Source: Methanobacterium_C sp963845285
Lineage (GTDB): Archaea; Methanobacteriota; Methanobacteria; Methanobacteriales; Methanobacteriaceae
Direction of reading: 5' to 3'
Length of the DNA: 49,311 nucleotides
Assembly (NCBI GenBank): GCA_963845285.1
Contig: CAWJRO010000012.1
Span: 1-49,311, forward strand
The translations under genes were made by a program, and so were the position numbers. Positions 27,489 to 36,567 of the stretch are shown piece by piece. The notes beneath the pieces are model-generated. The model was not told where the DNA came from. It made no database searches and saw only the letters and a list, made by a program, of their open reading frames with translations. Every line of letters starts with the position of its first letter. Position 1 is the stretch's first letter.

Positions 27489-28424
27489 ATGGCAATTATA
27501 CCCCCTGCACTGTCTCCGTTATCAAGAAGATTTGATGATATGTTGCCTGACAAATATCTTGTTTTGGTACAAGAAAATCTGATAAAGTCTGGCATGTACG
27601 TTAAAGCATCAGATATGATAACATTAGTGTTTGTGTCTGGAATTATTCTGGGTGCACTTTTACTGCTGTTATTTACACTGTTGGGGATTAATCCTATTTT
27701 GGGACTTTTAATTGGATTTTTCACACCTTTTGGAATTATATTCGGTTGGATCTTCTTTTTAATGGAACGCAGGGTTGATGCAATAGAACAAACCACTCCG
27801 GATTTTTTAAGACAAATTGCATCCCTTTTAAGGGCGGGAGTTGGTATTGAAACTGCCATGGAAGATATTTCAAAAAATGGTGGCGGTCCCCTTATCGACG
27901 AACTGAAAAGGGCCGTAATAGAAATAAAGGTAGGTAGCAGTTTCGAAGAGGCCCTCATATCTATGGGAGAACGTTTAAAGTCTAAAAATTTAGATCGAAC
28001 ATTTAGAATGATCTTAGAAGGTAAAAGAGTTGGAGGAAGCTTATCCGATGTTATAGAAACTGTTGCAGAAGATTTAAGGGCTATTTTGGCTTTAAAACGT
28101 GAAAGAAGAGCCAATGTAATGATGTCTGTAATGTTTCTACTTATTGCTGCCATAATTGCAGCCCCATTTGCACTGGGAATGATAATGATGTATTCTTCAT
28201 TTATAGGCTCTTTAGGTAAAGTAAACCCCCTTCTTGATGCTTCTTTCACAGCCGCAAGTGGTTACATAATCATCCATTCAACAATAGCAAGTATTTTAAT
28301 TGGAATCATACTTTATGGAAGTGCAAAAAAAGGAGTGAAATTCGTAATTCCACTTGTACTCGTATCATACGGAATATTTTATGTAATAAAATTAGTTGGA
28401 CCTTCCTTACTGGGATTCAAATGA
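27489..28424 (+). CDS. Second type II secretion/pilus platform protein (T2SF)
   Basis: The 311-residue T2SF protein starts with a short cytoplasmic segment and two membrane helices (about residues 45-95). The cytoplasmic T2SF domain follows (FLRQIASLLRAGVGIETAMEDI, split FLRQIASLLRAG and VGIETAMEDI). The C-terminus has about four more hydrophobic stretches. GGTGA precedes ATG 27489. It is followed 13 bp later by a class III pilin gene, so the pair forms a pilus operon. It lacks the long charged N-terminus of the platform protein at 11940. In archaeal systems of this type two platform proteins can act together with one ATPase. Confidence 0.88.
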   Translation: MAIIPPALSPLSRRFDDMLPDKYLVLVQENLIKSGMYVKASDMITLVFVSGIILGALLLLLFTLLGINPILGLLIGFFTPFGIIFGWIFFLMERRVDAIEQTTPDFLRQIASLLRAGVGIETAMEDISKNGGGPLIDELKRAVIEIKVGSSFEEALISMGERLKSKNLDRTFRMILEGKRVGGSLSDVIETVAEDLRAILALKRERRANVMMSVMFLLIAAIIAAPFALGMIMMYSSFIGSLGKVNPLLDASFTAASGYIIIHSTIASILIGIILYGSAKKGVKFVIPLVLVSYGIFYVIKLVGPSLLGFK

Positions 28425-28437
28425 TCGTGGTGTAATT

Positions 28438-28632
28438 ATGAAAATATTAAAAGATGAATCTGCACAAACTTCAGCTGAACTTTTGCTAGTTATGGGTGGT
28501 ATGATAGTAATTGCAATTGTGGTTGCTATTCTTTATAAAAATTACCTTAGTGGAATCGGTGCCAATATAACAGGTACAGATGTTGTAAACATTAACAACA
28601 ACATAACTAATCTTAAACATCTGTTCCAGTAG
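28438..28632 (+). CDS. Class III signal peptide pilin-like protein
   Basis: The 64-residue preprotein begins MKILKDESAQTSAELLLVMG. The QTSAELLLV stretch is the QxSxExxxL signature of class III signal peptides, cut by the archaeal prepilin peptidase EppA before the Gln. A hydrophobic helix (about residues 15-33) follows and would form the filament core. The rest is Asn-rich and polar. ATG 28438 with GGTG upstream is preferred over a longer frame beginning inside the previous gene. It lies 13 bp after a platform protein gene. EppA itself is not in the window. Confidence 0.9.
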   Translation: MKILKDESAQTSAELLLVMGGMIVIAIVVAILYKNYLSGIGANITGTDVVNINNNITNLKHLFQ

Positions 28633-28898
28633 AATTTAAAAATTAGTTAAATAAGTTACGCAAGTTAATTTCCTGTAATTCATAATATAAGTAGAAATTG
28701 AAATTTGGTATTAATAATAAAGTTTCATATCAATTATCATTTTTTTATCATCCTAATTATTAACAATTTTAACTTATTTTAAATTAAAAAATCGATTTAT
28801 GTTCTAAATCTTTAAAATTAGCATAAAACTAATTTACACAGTAAACAAACACAAATTATCCGAATTAAATCTTAAAATCATTAAGGGAGTGTTTGAAG

Positions 28899-30305
28899 AT
28901 GGAAATGTTGGTTAATGGCAATTTAATAGACAAAGATGAAAAGATAGATGTTAAAAATCCTGCAACAGATAAAATTGTGGACACTGTGCCCCAGGGAAAC
29001 CGTGAAGATGCAAAAAATGCCATCATGGCCGCGAACGGATCAAAAAATGTCATGCATGAAATGTCAGCCAGAAAAATATCCAGGATACTATACGATATTT
29101 ACGAAGATGTTTCAAAGGTTTCAGACCAGCTAGCAGAACTTATAACCTTAGAAACAGGCAAAGTTCTCAGGGATTCCAAAAATGAAATGCAAAGATCATT
29201 ATTAACCTTACAGCTGGCATCAGAAGAATCAAAAAGAATATATGGTGAGACAATTCCCATGGATGCAGGCATAGGTGGAAGAACTACATTAGGATTTACA
29301 ATAAAGATTCCTATTGGTGTTGTAAGTGCAATAACACCTTTTAATTATCCAATTAACCTTGCAATGCACAAAATTGCCCCAGCAATTGCAGCAAAAAATA
29401 CTGTGGTTTTTAAACCCTCACAAAAGGCCCCGCTTGCCGCTTTAAAACTTGCACAAATTATGGACCGCCATTTACCCAATGGGGCCATTAATGCAGTTAC
29501 AGGAAAAGGAAGTGTTGTGGGAGACGAAATGGTGACAAGCAGCTTAGTGAATAAAGTATCATTCACAGGCAGTATTGAAACTGGGATTTCAATATCAAAA
29601 AAAGCAGGGATGAAAAAATTAACGCTTGAACTTGGTGGAAACGACCCGTTAATAGTTCTTGACGATGCTGATATCGAAAAAGCAGTTATATCTGCTGTAA
29701 GCGGAGCATATCTCAATGCGGGCCAGGTTTGTATGGCTGTAAAACGTATAATTCTTCAAAATAGTATTGCAGAGGAGTTCACCGACAGTCTAGTGGAAAA
29801 AACTAGGAAATTGAAAGTTGGAGACCCAATGAACCTTAAAACAGATTTAGGTCCACTTATTGATGAAGAAGCAGCCATAAAGGTCGAAAAAGTTGTGGAA
29901 GAATCTGTAGATGAAGGTGCTGAGATCCTGTGCGGAGGAAAACGCAAAGGTGCATTCTACACTCCAACGGTCCTTGACAACATCGATCCTAAAATGAGGA
30001 TCGTGAAAGAGGAAACCTTTGGACCAGTTGCACCCATAATCCATGTTAAGAGTGTTGACGAGGCTTTTAATGTTGCAAACAACACTAAGTACGGCTTACA
30101 GGCAGGAGTGTTTACAAGTAGTGTGGAAAATGCTTTAAAAGCTGCAAGGGTCATAGAAGCAGGGGGAGTAATGATAAACAAACAGTCCACATTTCGAACG
30201 GATAACATGCCATTTGGTGGGTTTAAAATGAGCGGAATAGGTAAAGAAGGCGTAAAATATGCTGTCGAAGACATGACCCAAAGCAAGCTGATCGTTTTTG
30301 GTTAA
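28899..30305 (+). CDS. Aldehyde dehydrogenase, lactaldehyde dehydrogenase (CofA)-like
   Basis: The 468-residue NAD(P)-dependent aldehyde dehydrogenase has the catalytic Cys in GQVCMAVKR (about residue 278), the general base Glu in LELGGNDP (about 244) and the Asn in TPFNYPINLAMHKIAPA (about 148). It closely resembles, from memory, the Methanocaldococcus jannaschii lactaldehyde dehydrogenase, which oxidises lactaldehyde to lactate for the side chain of coenzyme F420. The same role is likely here. ATG 28899 is preferred; TTG 28893 is an in-frame alternative. It is flanked by spacers on both sides, so it is probably monocistronic. Confidence 0.88.
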   Translation: MEMLVNGNLIDKDEKIDVKNPATDKIVDTVPQGNREDAKNAIMAANGSKNVMHEMSARKISRILYDIYEDVSKVSDQLAELITLETGKVLRDSKNEMQRSLLTLQLASEESKRIYGETIPMDAGIGGRTTLGFTIKIPIGVVSAITPFNYPINLAMHKIAPAIAAKNTVVFKPSQKAPLAALKLAQIMDRHLPNGAINAVTGKGSVVGDEMVTSSLVNKVSFTGSIETGISISKKAGMKKLTLELGGNDPLIVLDDADIEKAVISAVSGAYLNAGQVCMAVKRIILQNSIAEEFTDSLVEKTRKLKVGDPMNLKTDLGPLIDEEAAIKVEKVVEESVDEGAEILCGGKRKGAFYTPTVLDNIDPKMRIVKEETFGPVAPIIHVKSVDEAFNVANNTKYGLQAGVFTSSVENALKAARVIEAGGVMINKQSTFRTDNMPFGGFKMSGIGKEGVKYAVEDMTQSKLIVFG

Positions 30306-30424
30306 AACCCATAAAAATGAGATAACTGCTAAAAATTAACTTAATAAATTGGGGTTTCCTTAAAAAATTTTAATACTTCATTTGATCTAACTTTCAATTT
30401 AATTTTATAATTTTTTATAATTCA

Positions 30425-30531
30425 GAGGCTGCCTCATAATTACTTTTGACATGTATAATTTTGCTTATTTTTGGATTTAAAGCTTTATTTATCCTTATTT
30501 TTTTGCAAATTCTGAACTATTGGACATCCTC
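30425..30531 (+). mobile_element. MITE family 2, copy 2 (107 bp)
   Basis: The ends are GAGGCTGCCTCATAATTA and, inverted, GAGGATGTCCAATAGTT. Flanks are TTCA on both sides (30421-30424 and 30532-30535). It lies between two convergent genes (aldehyde dehydrogenase and RNase J-like), where it could add a bidirectional terminator. The rest of this 313-bp gap is AT-rich. Confidence 0.88.
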
Positions 30532-30618
30532 TTCATAATTAATTTTATAATAAACTGATTTTATTGGATTATTATTATGGATAACATTACTAACTTTCAT
30601 TATAATTAATTTACAGAA

Positions 30619-32118
30619 TTAACACTTGAGTTTTGGATAAACAACATCTATTCCATCTTCTTCAAGTTCCTTAAACATCTCTTTGTGTTCTGTATGTACC
30701 GGGTAAACCACATCAGGGCTTACCTCACGTATCATACTCAAAATTTCAGGGCCGGATGCATGACCTGATGCATGCATCTGATGCATAGGCAGGTTGAAGT
30801 GATCCAACCAATTTTTCACTCGTTTATAATCTATTTCCATTTCTTCATCAAATGGTTCAGTTACAGACCTTATGTACATCCCATTTTCGGGTTTGATGTC
30901 GATTAACTCTTTCAGCTCAAAAAAATCGCAGCGGAATATATATTTTTCTGGTTCCTCCTGCAGATCCCTGTAGTTTATAGTATTTTCAAGGTTCAAGAAG
31001 TCTCTTTCCCATGTTTTGTAGTCTGATTTGAGGTAAGAATAGTCAATTTCAGGCGAACAAATCCATTCACCGTCAAAACAAGCATATGAATCATTCCCCA
31101 CAAGACCCCAACCTTTACGGGGCGCGTAAACTGCAACATCATCTATTTTTGGATAGTCTTTATCAGAATGATCTTTACTGTTAAAAAGATTGAGCATGTA
31201 AGCCTGTTTCAAATTCAAAACTAGAGTTCTGTCGGTGCCTTTCGCTACTTTGTAAAATGTGACAAGCCTATCAAGATCTCTTATAGGATAGTTTACAATT
31301 ACCAATCCCTTAAAATCTGAAATAACAGTTTTAGCTTTGTTTTCAATGTCCTCTTCTGTGGTGTTAGACTGGCTGTCTATACGGGTACCCTCCGAGATCA
31401 TGACATTTGGGTTGGATTTTCTGGCCGCCTTAACAAATTTATGAGTTATTTCAGGTCTTCTGCCATGAAACCTAAGGTCTCCAGTGTATACCACTGTTTC
31501 ATTTCCTGTTTCAAGAAGATATGCAGATGCTCCTGGTAACGAATGGTCAACAGGAGCACTTTTTATCGTGAAATCACCAATCTGGAATTTTTCATAGGGC
31601 TTTACTATATGAACATCCCTCTCAACCACTGCAGCTTTCCCACCAAGTCTCTTGTAACCTTCACCATTCTTTTTTGGTGTAAAATGAAAATTCTTTTTCA
31701 ATTTGAGCATATCTATGAAAGATACTGCACTTGTATCTTCTAAAACCTTCAAAATAAAATAGGATTCTTCTGTCATGTAAAGAGGGATATCTTCACGTAA
31801 ATGGTGGATGTAAGCTGAATGATCCATATGTGCATGGCTTAAAAGCAGGCCCTCAACAGCAGGATCTTCTTGTGAACTGAGTCCACAGTGTCTGAGGTAA
31901 TCTTCCCGATATATGCCCTTAATTTGAGGCAGAAGTCCCAGTTCAAGAAAATCCCGGATTCCATTGGCCTTACGGGGCTGCAGAAATTCTGAGAAGTATT
32001 TGTTGGACTGTGAGAAACTCATACCAAAGTCTAGAAATAGTGAAGTTGTATTGTGGTTAACTAAAATCTTATTTCCACCTATTTCATTCACTCCACCGTA
32101 AAAATCAATGCTAACCAT
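30619..32118 (-). CDS. RNase J-like metallo-beta-lactamase-fold nuclease
   Basis: The 499-residue MBL-fold hydrolase has the zinc motif SHAHMDH (about residues 92-98), the strand GGVNEIGGNKILV at the N-terminus and SAPVDHSLPGASAYLLET. It also has VVYTGDLRFHGRRPE and, near the C-terminus, HASGHASGPEILSMI with PVHTEH. These are the motifs of the RNase J/beta-CASP-related group, which degrades or trims RNA. The central part departs from classical RNase J, so the exact activity is open. GGTTGA 4 nt upstream selects ATG 32118 over ATG 32130. Confidence 0.82.
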   Translation of the reverse strand: MVSIDFYGGVNEIGGNKILVNHNTTSLFLDFGMSFSQSNKYFSEFLQPRKANGIRDFLELGLLPQIKGIYREDYLRHCGLSSQEDPAVEGLLLSHAHMDHSAYIHHLREDIPLYMTEESYFILKVLEDTSAVSFIDMLKLKKNFHFTPKKNGEGYKRLGGKAAVVERDVHIVKPYEKFQIGDFTIKSAPVDHSLPGASAYLLETGNETVVYTGDLRFHGRRPEITHKFVKAARKSNPNVMISEGTRIDSQSNTTEEDIENKAKTVISDFKGLVIVNYPIRDLDRLVTFYKVAKGTDRTLVLNLKQAYMLNLFNSKDHSDKDYPKIDDVAVYAPRKGWGLVGNDSYACFDGEWICSPEIDYSYLKSDYKTWERDFLNLENTINYRDLQEEPEKYIFRCDFFELKELIDIKPENGMYIRSVTEPFDEEMEIDYKRVKNWLDHFNLPMHQMHASGHASGPEILSMIREVSPDVVYPVHTEHKEMFKELEEDGIDVVYPKLKC

Positions 32119-32310
32119 ATTTTCAACCATAGTTTTTATTTATCTTATTTATGAATTCAATTATTATTATTTCCATTTTTTTTAACTATTAATTAAACTA
32201 TTAAGTCATTCAAAAAATGGTAGTTACGACCTTATAAGCGCGTTATAATGGAATAGAGGTTAATAAGTGAGTTAAAGTTAAAGAAAGTTTAGAAAACTGT
32301 TTATAAAAAA

Positions 32311-33033
32311 TTATTTTAAAAATTCTTCAACTAAGCTACGGGTTTTTTTAAGGGCTTCAATTGGAAACCCATGTGGAAGTTCCCCTAATTCGCCTTCAAC
32401 ATCCTTCAAGACATTATTGTCAACTCCAAGGAACATTCCCTCACTTGTGACCCCCATAAATGTTGTTGGAGGTACAAGTGACACTCCTACATTGTTGCCC
32501 TCTTTAACTGTCATATCATTGGTTACAACTGTTGCAGCCCGATCTCCAATATTTACATTGCAAACAATGAGTTTATCTGCATGTGGATGTTTTCCAATAC
32601 TTACAACTTCACCTTTCCTTATGTCAATTCCTACAATTGGATCATCTATCGCACCAAGTAAAAGTCGTTTGTCCACACTGGAAATTGTGTTTAAGGAAAA
32701 TTTAATCTTTGATATGGATTCTTTAAGCTTTTCTTTCTCTTCTTTGTGCACAAGCTTTAGAAACTCTCCTTGCCATCCCTCACCACCAAGGGCTTCGGTT
32801 ATCTCATTGACTTTCTCCTTCAAATCTTTTATCTTTGAAGATTTGGCCAGATCTTCCGGTTCCATGTAAGAATAGTAAAGAGATTGTATTTCAGGGATCA
32901 TATCCCTTGCAGCATTCATGCATCTCTTTTTATTCCATATACCCTTTAAATTTGCCCCTCCTGCTGTTTTTATGAATAATTCTACTGATTTCTCCGCAAC
33001 TCGCAGTCTGTAATCTTTACTTGTATCCCACAT
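32311..33033 (-). CDS. tRNA-binding (EMAP/MetRS-beta-like) domain protein
   Basis: The 240-residue protein has a helical N-terminal half (about residues 1-120, very lysine- and glutamate-rich near 60-115). A C-terminal OB-fold like that of Arc1p/EMAP II/MetRS-beta follows: VGIDIRKGEVVSIGKHPHADKL, split VGIDIRKGEVVSIG and KHPHADKLIVCNVNIGD, then MTVKEGNNVGVSLVPP and SEGMFLGV. Such domains bind tRNA non-specifically. The helical part may be a docking arm for a synthetase. ATG 33033 is chosen for GGTGG at the best spacing, with ATG 33036 adjacent. Confidence 0.8.
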   Translation of the reverse strand: MWDTSKDYRLRVAEKSVELFIKTAGGANLKGIWNKKRCMNAARDMIPEIQSLYYSYMEPEDLAKSSKIKDLKEKVNEITEALGGEGWQGEFLKLVHKEEKEKLKESISKIKFSLNTISSVDKRLLLGAIDDPIVGIDIRKGEVVSIGKHPHADKLIVCNVNIGDRAATVVTNDMTVKEGNNVGVSLVPPTTFMGVTSEGMFLGVDNNVLKDVEGELGELPHGFPIEALKKTRSLVEEFLK

Positions 33034-33969
33034 CATTACCACCATAATTTACTGTTTATTTTCTTATTTAGTAGATCATATTTTATTATATTAAATATCC
33101 TAAGGAATACTGCTTATTTATTAAAATTGATTTGATATGAAGTTCTATCAGAGCATATCCTTGTAATTAGGATTGTTTTTAAAATCTTAACATATTGAAT
33201 TTATCAATTTTCTTATAAAACCCATTCTTATTCTTATTTTTAAAAGATAATTTTCTAGTCCATGAATGTTTTATATACCTTTTCTAATTTATGCTGCCAA
33301 ATGATTTAAAAGTGTTCATAAAAAATTTTAAACTAATTTATGTAAAAATTTACAATTAATTTAATTAATTTTCGAAATATTTAAGTAACTTGTAGAAGGA
33401 TTTGATAAAATACTAAAAAATGAACATTCAGAATAATTAAATGAAAATTAAATAGGGAAAATTAAGTAGGGGCATGATATTAGAACCAATAACATAAATA
33501 AGGAATACTTCAATGAAACAGGTTAAAATTGTCAGCAGCAAAGATTTTGAAGTTATTTCCAATACCTACAAATGTTTAAATTACAAACATCACCAGGAAC
33601 TTATTGTCACTGATATTAAACGGATAATTATTTAAACGAATAAGTATTGTTTGTAAACATTCCAAATGGTCCTGGAAATCCTTCTCACTGCGTCTACTTC
33701 TTATTCCCATAAACTTATAATTCAAATTAACTGAAAATTCTTTAATCCTGTGAGTTGATGCTTCAGTTTACCATACATATAAAAATCAAATATTAATTTT
33801 GTTTATATTGCAATAAAACTCAGTTTTTGGCTCGTATGTCGTAAAGTTTAAGTATCTAGATGTTTTTAATTTTATTTAGTTAAGTATTCATTGAATTAAT
33901 AATGAAATAAGTGTTAAAGGGCAAATCTTCTTTAGGGAGAATTGTCAAAGTAAAGGGTAGGTGGTATCA
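33034..33969. other. Long divergent intergenic region (about 0.9 kb)
   Basis: This is the longest gene-free stretch in the window. It contains TTTATATACC (33270-33279), a good plus-strand TATA candidate with no gene at the expected distance. It also holds a possible 40-residue ORF (33513-33635) and an imperfect inverted repeat (about 33569-33588 against 33649-33664). It could encode a non-coding RNA, but no known family is recognised. Confidence 0.35.
33513..33635 (+). CDS. Possible small ORF, 40 residues, unknown
   Basis: ATG 33513 opens a 40-codon frame reading MKQVKIVSSKDFEVISNTYK and on to KRIII before TAA. AAGGA lies about 10 nt upstream. Base composition is richer in G and C than the surrounding spacer. 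It has no recognised family. It may be a small gene or the relic of a longer one. Confidence 0.25.
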   Translation: MKQVKIVSSKDFEVISNTYKCLNYKHHQELIVTDIKRIII

Positions 33970-34296
33970 ATGGTAGATTTATCAAGCCTATACGATTTGG
34001 ATGTGTACACAACACGAGGTAAATATATTGGAAGGATCCAAGACGTTGTATTAAACATAAAAAAAGGTAGGGTCTCAACTTTAAAGACCATAGCTATGAA
34101 ACCTGACAACAAAAAAAGCGTTGGAATAAAAGACGTTATAAAAACAAGCATACGAATAGTACCAGAGGGAGATGAGATTAGACCCCTCAAAGAAGAAGGT
34201 ACAATAAATATAGCATATGATCGGGTTCAAGCTGTAGGGGATATACTTTTAATAAGCCCCGAACTAGTGGAAACCCAAGTAACCCCACAACAATAG
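33970..34296 (+). CDS. PRC-barrel domain protein
   Basis: The 108-residue protein consists of a single PRC-barrel-like beta domain (VDLSSLYDLDVYTTRGKYIG, then IQDVVLNIKKGRVSTL). Small archaeal proteins of this kind are widespread, and some have been tied to RNA metabolism or cell division. AGGTGG lies 6 nt before ATG 33970, which is preferred to an in-frame GTG at 33961. It precedes the aspartate dehydrogenase gene by 10 bp, suggesting one transcript, although no functional link is evident. Confidence 0.82.
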   Translation: MVDLSSLYDLDVYTTRGKYIGRIQDVVLNIKKGRVSTLKTIAMKPDNKKSVGIKDVIKTSIRIVPEGDEIRPLKEEGTINIAYDRVQAVGDILLISPELVETQVTPQQ

Positions 34297-34306
34297 GAAG
34301 AATAAA

Positions 34307-35071
34307 ATGAAAGTTGGAATCTTAGGATGTGGCGCCATAGCTAACATAATCACCAATTTTGCAGCTGAAGAAAAGCTTGGCGTCGATTTAAAATTTTTTT
34401 ACGATAGAGATATTGAAAGGGCAGAAAACCTGGCATCACAGGTTGATGGAACTGTTTTACTAAGTATAGAAGACATGCTGGACAAAGTGGACCTCATAAT
34501 TGAGGCAGCATCACCCCAGGCCGTTAGGGAAGTTGTTCCAACTATCATCAGCGCGGGTGTGGACATGATTGTTATGAGCGTTGGAGCCCTCCTGGACAAT
34601 GAATTAAGGGAAAAACTTGCTAAAATTGCAAAAGAGAACAATGCAAAGATATATGTACCTTCCGGAGCAATTGTGGGTATTGACGGTATCAAAGCAGCAT
34701 CCATAGGGAAAATACAAAGTGCAAGCCTTGTAACAAGAAAACCTCCAAAATCCCTTGGAATTTCAACAGATGAAGAAAAAATCCTTTACGAAGGAAAAGC
34801 AGGAGATGCTGTTCAAAAGTTCCCAATGAACATAAATGTTGCAGCAACCTTAAGTTTAGCCTGCGGAAGGGAAGTTGATGTAAAAATAATAGCAGATCCC
34901 ACAGTTGACCGAAACATGCACGAAGTCCACGTAGTAGGAGAATTCGGAGAATTTAAAACCCTTACAGAAAACATGCGATGTTCGATGAACCCTAAAACCA
35001 GTGTTCTTGCAGCATATTCTGCTGTTAAACTTCTTAAGAGTTTAAATGAGACAATACATATAGGTACATGA
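34307..35071 (+). CDS. nadX: L-aspartate dehydrogenase
   Basis: The 254-residue enzyme oxidises L-aspartate to iminoaspartate, the first step of NAD biosynthesis in organisms without aspartate oxidase. The Rossmann motif GILGCGAIANIITNF opens the protein. The middle has IEAASPQAV and the catalytic region is IYVPSGAIVGIDGIKAAS. The C-terminal half has NINVAATLSLA and the active-site His in DRNMHEVHVVGEFGEF. Length and motif order match archaeal NadX. It is the second gene of a pair with the PRC-barrel gene. Quinolinate synthase is not seen in the window. Confidence 0.93.
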   Translation: MKVGILGCGAIANIITNFAAEEKLGVDLKFFYDRDIERAENLASQVDGTVLLSIEDMLDKVDLIIEAASPQAVREVVPTIISAGVDMIVMSVGALLDNELREKLAKIAKENNAKIYVPSGAIVGIDGIKAASIGKIQSASLVTRKPPKSLGISTDEEKILYEGKAGDAVQKFPMNINVAATLSLACGREVDVKIIADPTVDRNMHEVHVVGEFGEFKTLTENMRCSMNPKTSVLAAYSAVKLLKSLNETIHIGT

Positions 35072-35453
35072 ATTTTTAGTTTTTTTATTCATTACCCTAT
35101 TTTGCCATCCAAATTTATTTAACATGTAATTTATCTAATCAATTGATTCAAAGCACAACACTTTACACACTTTTGTTTTACAAATTTTATTCATAAAAAA
35201 CATTCAAAACTAAATTCAAAACTAAAATTTCAGACTTTTATCCATCCCTGCTCTAAAGTCTCGTTTATTTATCACAATTACAAAAATTATATCATAAGAT
35301 CATACAATACCTATTACAAAACTAAATTAGAATAGATCATTATATTTTTAAATACAAATTTTTACAGAAGTTCAATTTTATTCAAAATTATCTACTCAAA
35401 TTGAAATAGTTGTTACATTCATAAAAAATATCTAATTCATTAAATCATTAATG

Positions 35454-35536
35454 AAATTGAAACTGATCTAAATTGAAACTAGATCTAAATTGAAACTAGA
35501 TCTAAATTGAAACTAGATCTAAATTGAAACTGATCT
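35454..35536 (+). repeat. Five-unit tandem repeat of 16-17 bp upstream of the Thg1 gene
   Basis: AAATTGAAACTAGATCT is repeated in units at 35454, 35470, 35487, 35504 and 35521. The first and last units lack one A (ACTGATCT) and are 16 bp; the three middle ones are identical 17-mers. The array ends 28 bp before the TTG start of the Thg1-like gene. It sits in an otherwise AT-rich gap (35072-35564) with no other feature seen. It may vary in copy number. Confidence 0.92.
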
Positions 35537-35564
35537 AAAAAGACAATTATAGAAGGGTTGTAAT

Positions 35565-36317
35565 TTGAAAGAATGTGAAATATTTTCCACTTTAAAGGTT
35601 CCTTGTGGGTCAAAGATCGTTTTAAGAATTGATGGAAGGAAATTCTCAAGATTATCCCGCGAGATGAAGTTTAAAAAACCCTATGACGTTAAGTTCGTTA
35701 AAACAATGGTTAAATCCTGTTTTGAATTTTCAAGAGAATTCAGCCCTTCATTTGTGTACACGTTCTCAGATGAGATCAATATACTACTCTCAGAAATACC
35801 CTTTGCAGGGCGAATTGAGAAGTTAAACTCAATTTTTCCAAGTTTTATTTCAAGCTCATTTTTTAAGAATCTTAAATCCCTTGATGAAACAGTGGAGGTT
35901 AATAAAAAAGAAATAGACATAAAAACTGTTTCTTTTGATTCCAGAGTGATTCCACTCTCTGAAGAGGGTGTTGTGGAATACTTCAAGAATCGTCAGGACG
36001 AGGCCTGGAGAAATTGCTTGAACGGCTATGCATATTGGACGCTCAGAGAAGAGTACGATAAAAAAGAAGCTGTTAAAATACTGAATAAAAAGAAAAGCAG
36101 CCAGTTACACGATATAATCTTTGATAAAGGTACAAACATAGCAGAGGTACCATCATGGCAGAGACGAGGAGTTGGGCTCTACAAAAAGAAGGTTCAAGTC
36201 GAAGGATTCAACCCATTATCCAATAAAAAAGTTTTATCTGAGCGTTTAAGGCTTTTTGTTGATTGGAATGTTCCAATATTTGATGAAGACTTTTTCAGGA
36301 ATAACAGTATTTTGTAA
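35565..36317 (+). CDS. tRNA(His) guanylyltransferase-like protein (Thg1/TLP family)
   Basis: The 250-residue member of the 3'-5' polymerase family can add nucleotides to the 5' end of tRNA, either G-1 of tRNA-His or in repair of truncated tRNAs. The two metal-binding acidic motifs are VLRIDGRKFSRLS (about residues 19-31) and VYTFSDEINIL (about 64-74). NRQDEAWRNCLNGYAYW (about 142-158) is the usual helix with the HINNLYN-like segment altered. The start is TTG 35565 with AAGGGTTG upstream. A tandem repeat ends just before the gene. Confidence 0.88.
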   Translation: MKECEIFSTLKVPCGSKIVLRIDGRKFSRLSREMKFKKPYDVKFVKTMVKSCFEFSREFSPSFVYTFSDEINILLSEIPFAGRIEKLNSIFPSFISSSFFKNLKSLDETVEVNKKEIDIKTVSFDSRVIPLSEEGVVEYFKNRQDEAWRNCLNGYAYWTLREEYDKKEAVKILNKKKSSQLHDIIFDKGTNIAEVPSWQRRGVGLYKKKVQVEGFNPLSNKKVLSERLRLFVDWNVPIFDEDFFRNNSIL

Positions 36318-36567
36318 ACATTTTTATTACAACACCTCAAAATCCAATTTTACTTTGGTATTGTAAAGAAATTTAATAAAGAGATTTAAGTTTGAATTGG
36401 ACACGATCATGATTTTAGAATATTTTAACAAGTGCATATAAAAAATGTGCAAATTCTAACAAGAGGTAAAACCAGTTTATAAGATTTACTTAAACTTTTT
36501 TCATTAGTTGAGATCTTCTTGTAATTCATTTATTTAGGAGAAACATCAGATAATTAAAGGGTGTACA

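Noticed and set aside
27455..28249. A 264-codon minus-strand frame opposite the second platform protein
   Set aside because: The plus strand encodes a clear T2SF protein with a GGTGA site; the antisense frame has a low-complexity Ser/Ile/Leu-rich product.
35454..35536. CRISPR-like array
   Set aside because: The units are contiguous 16-17 bp tandem repeats without unique spacers, and no cas genes are present.
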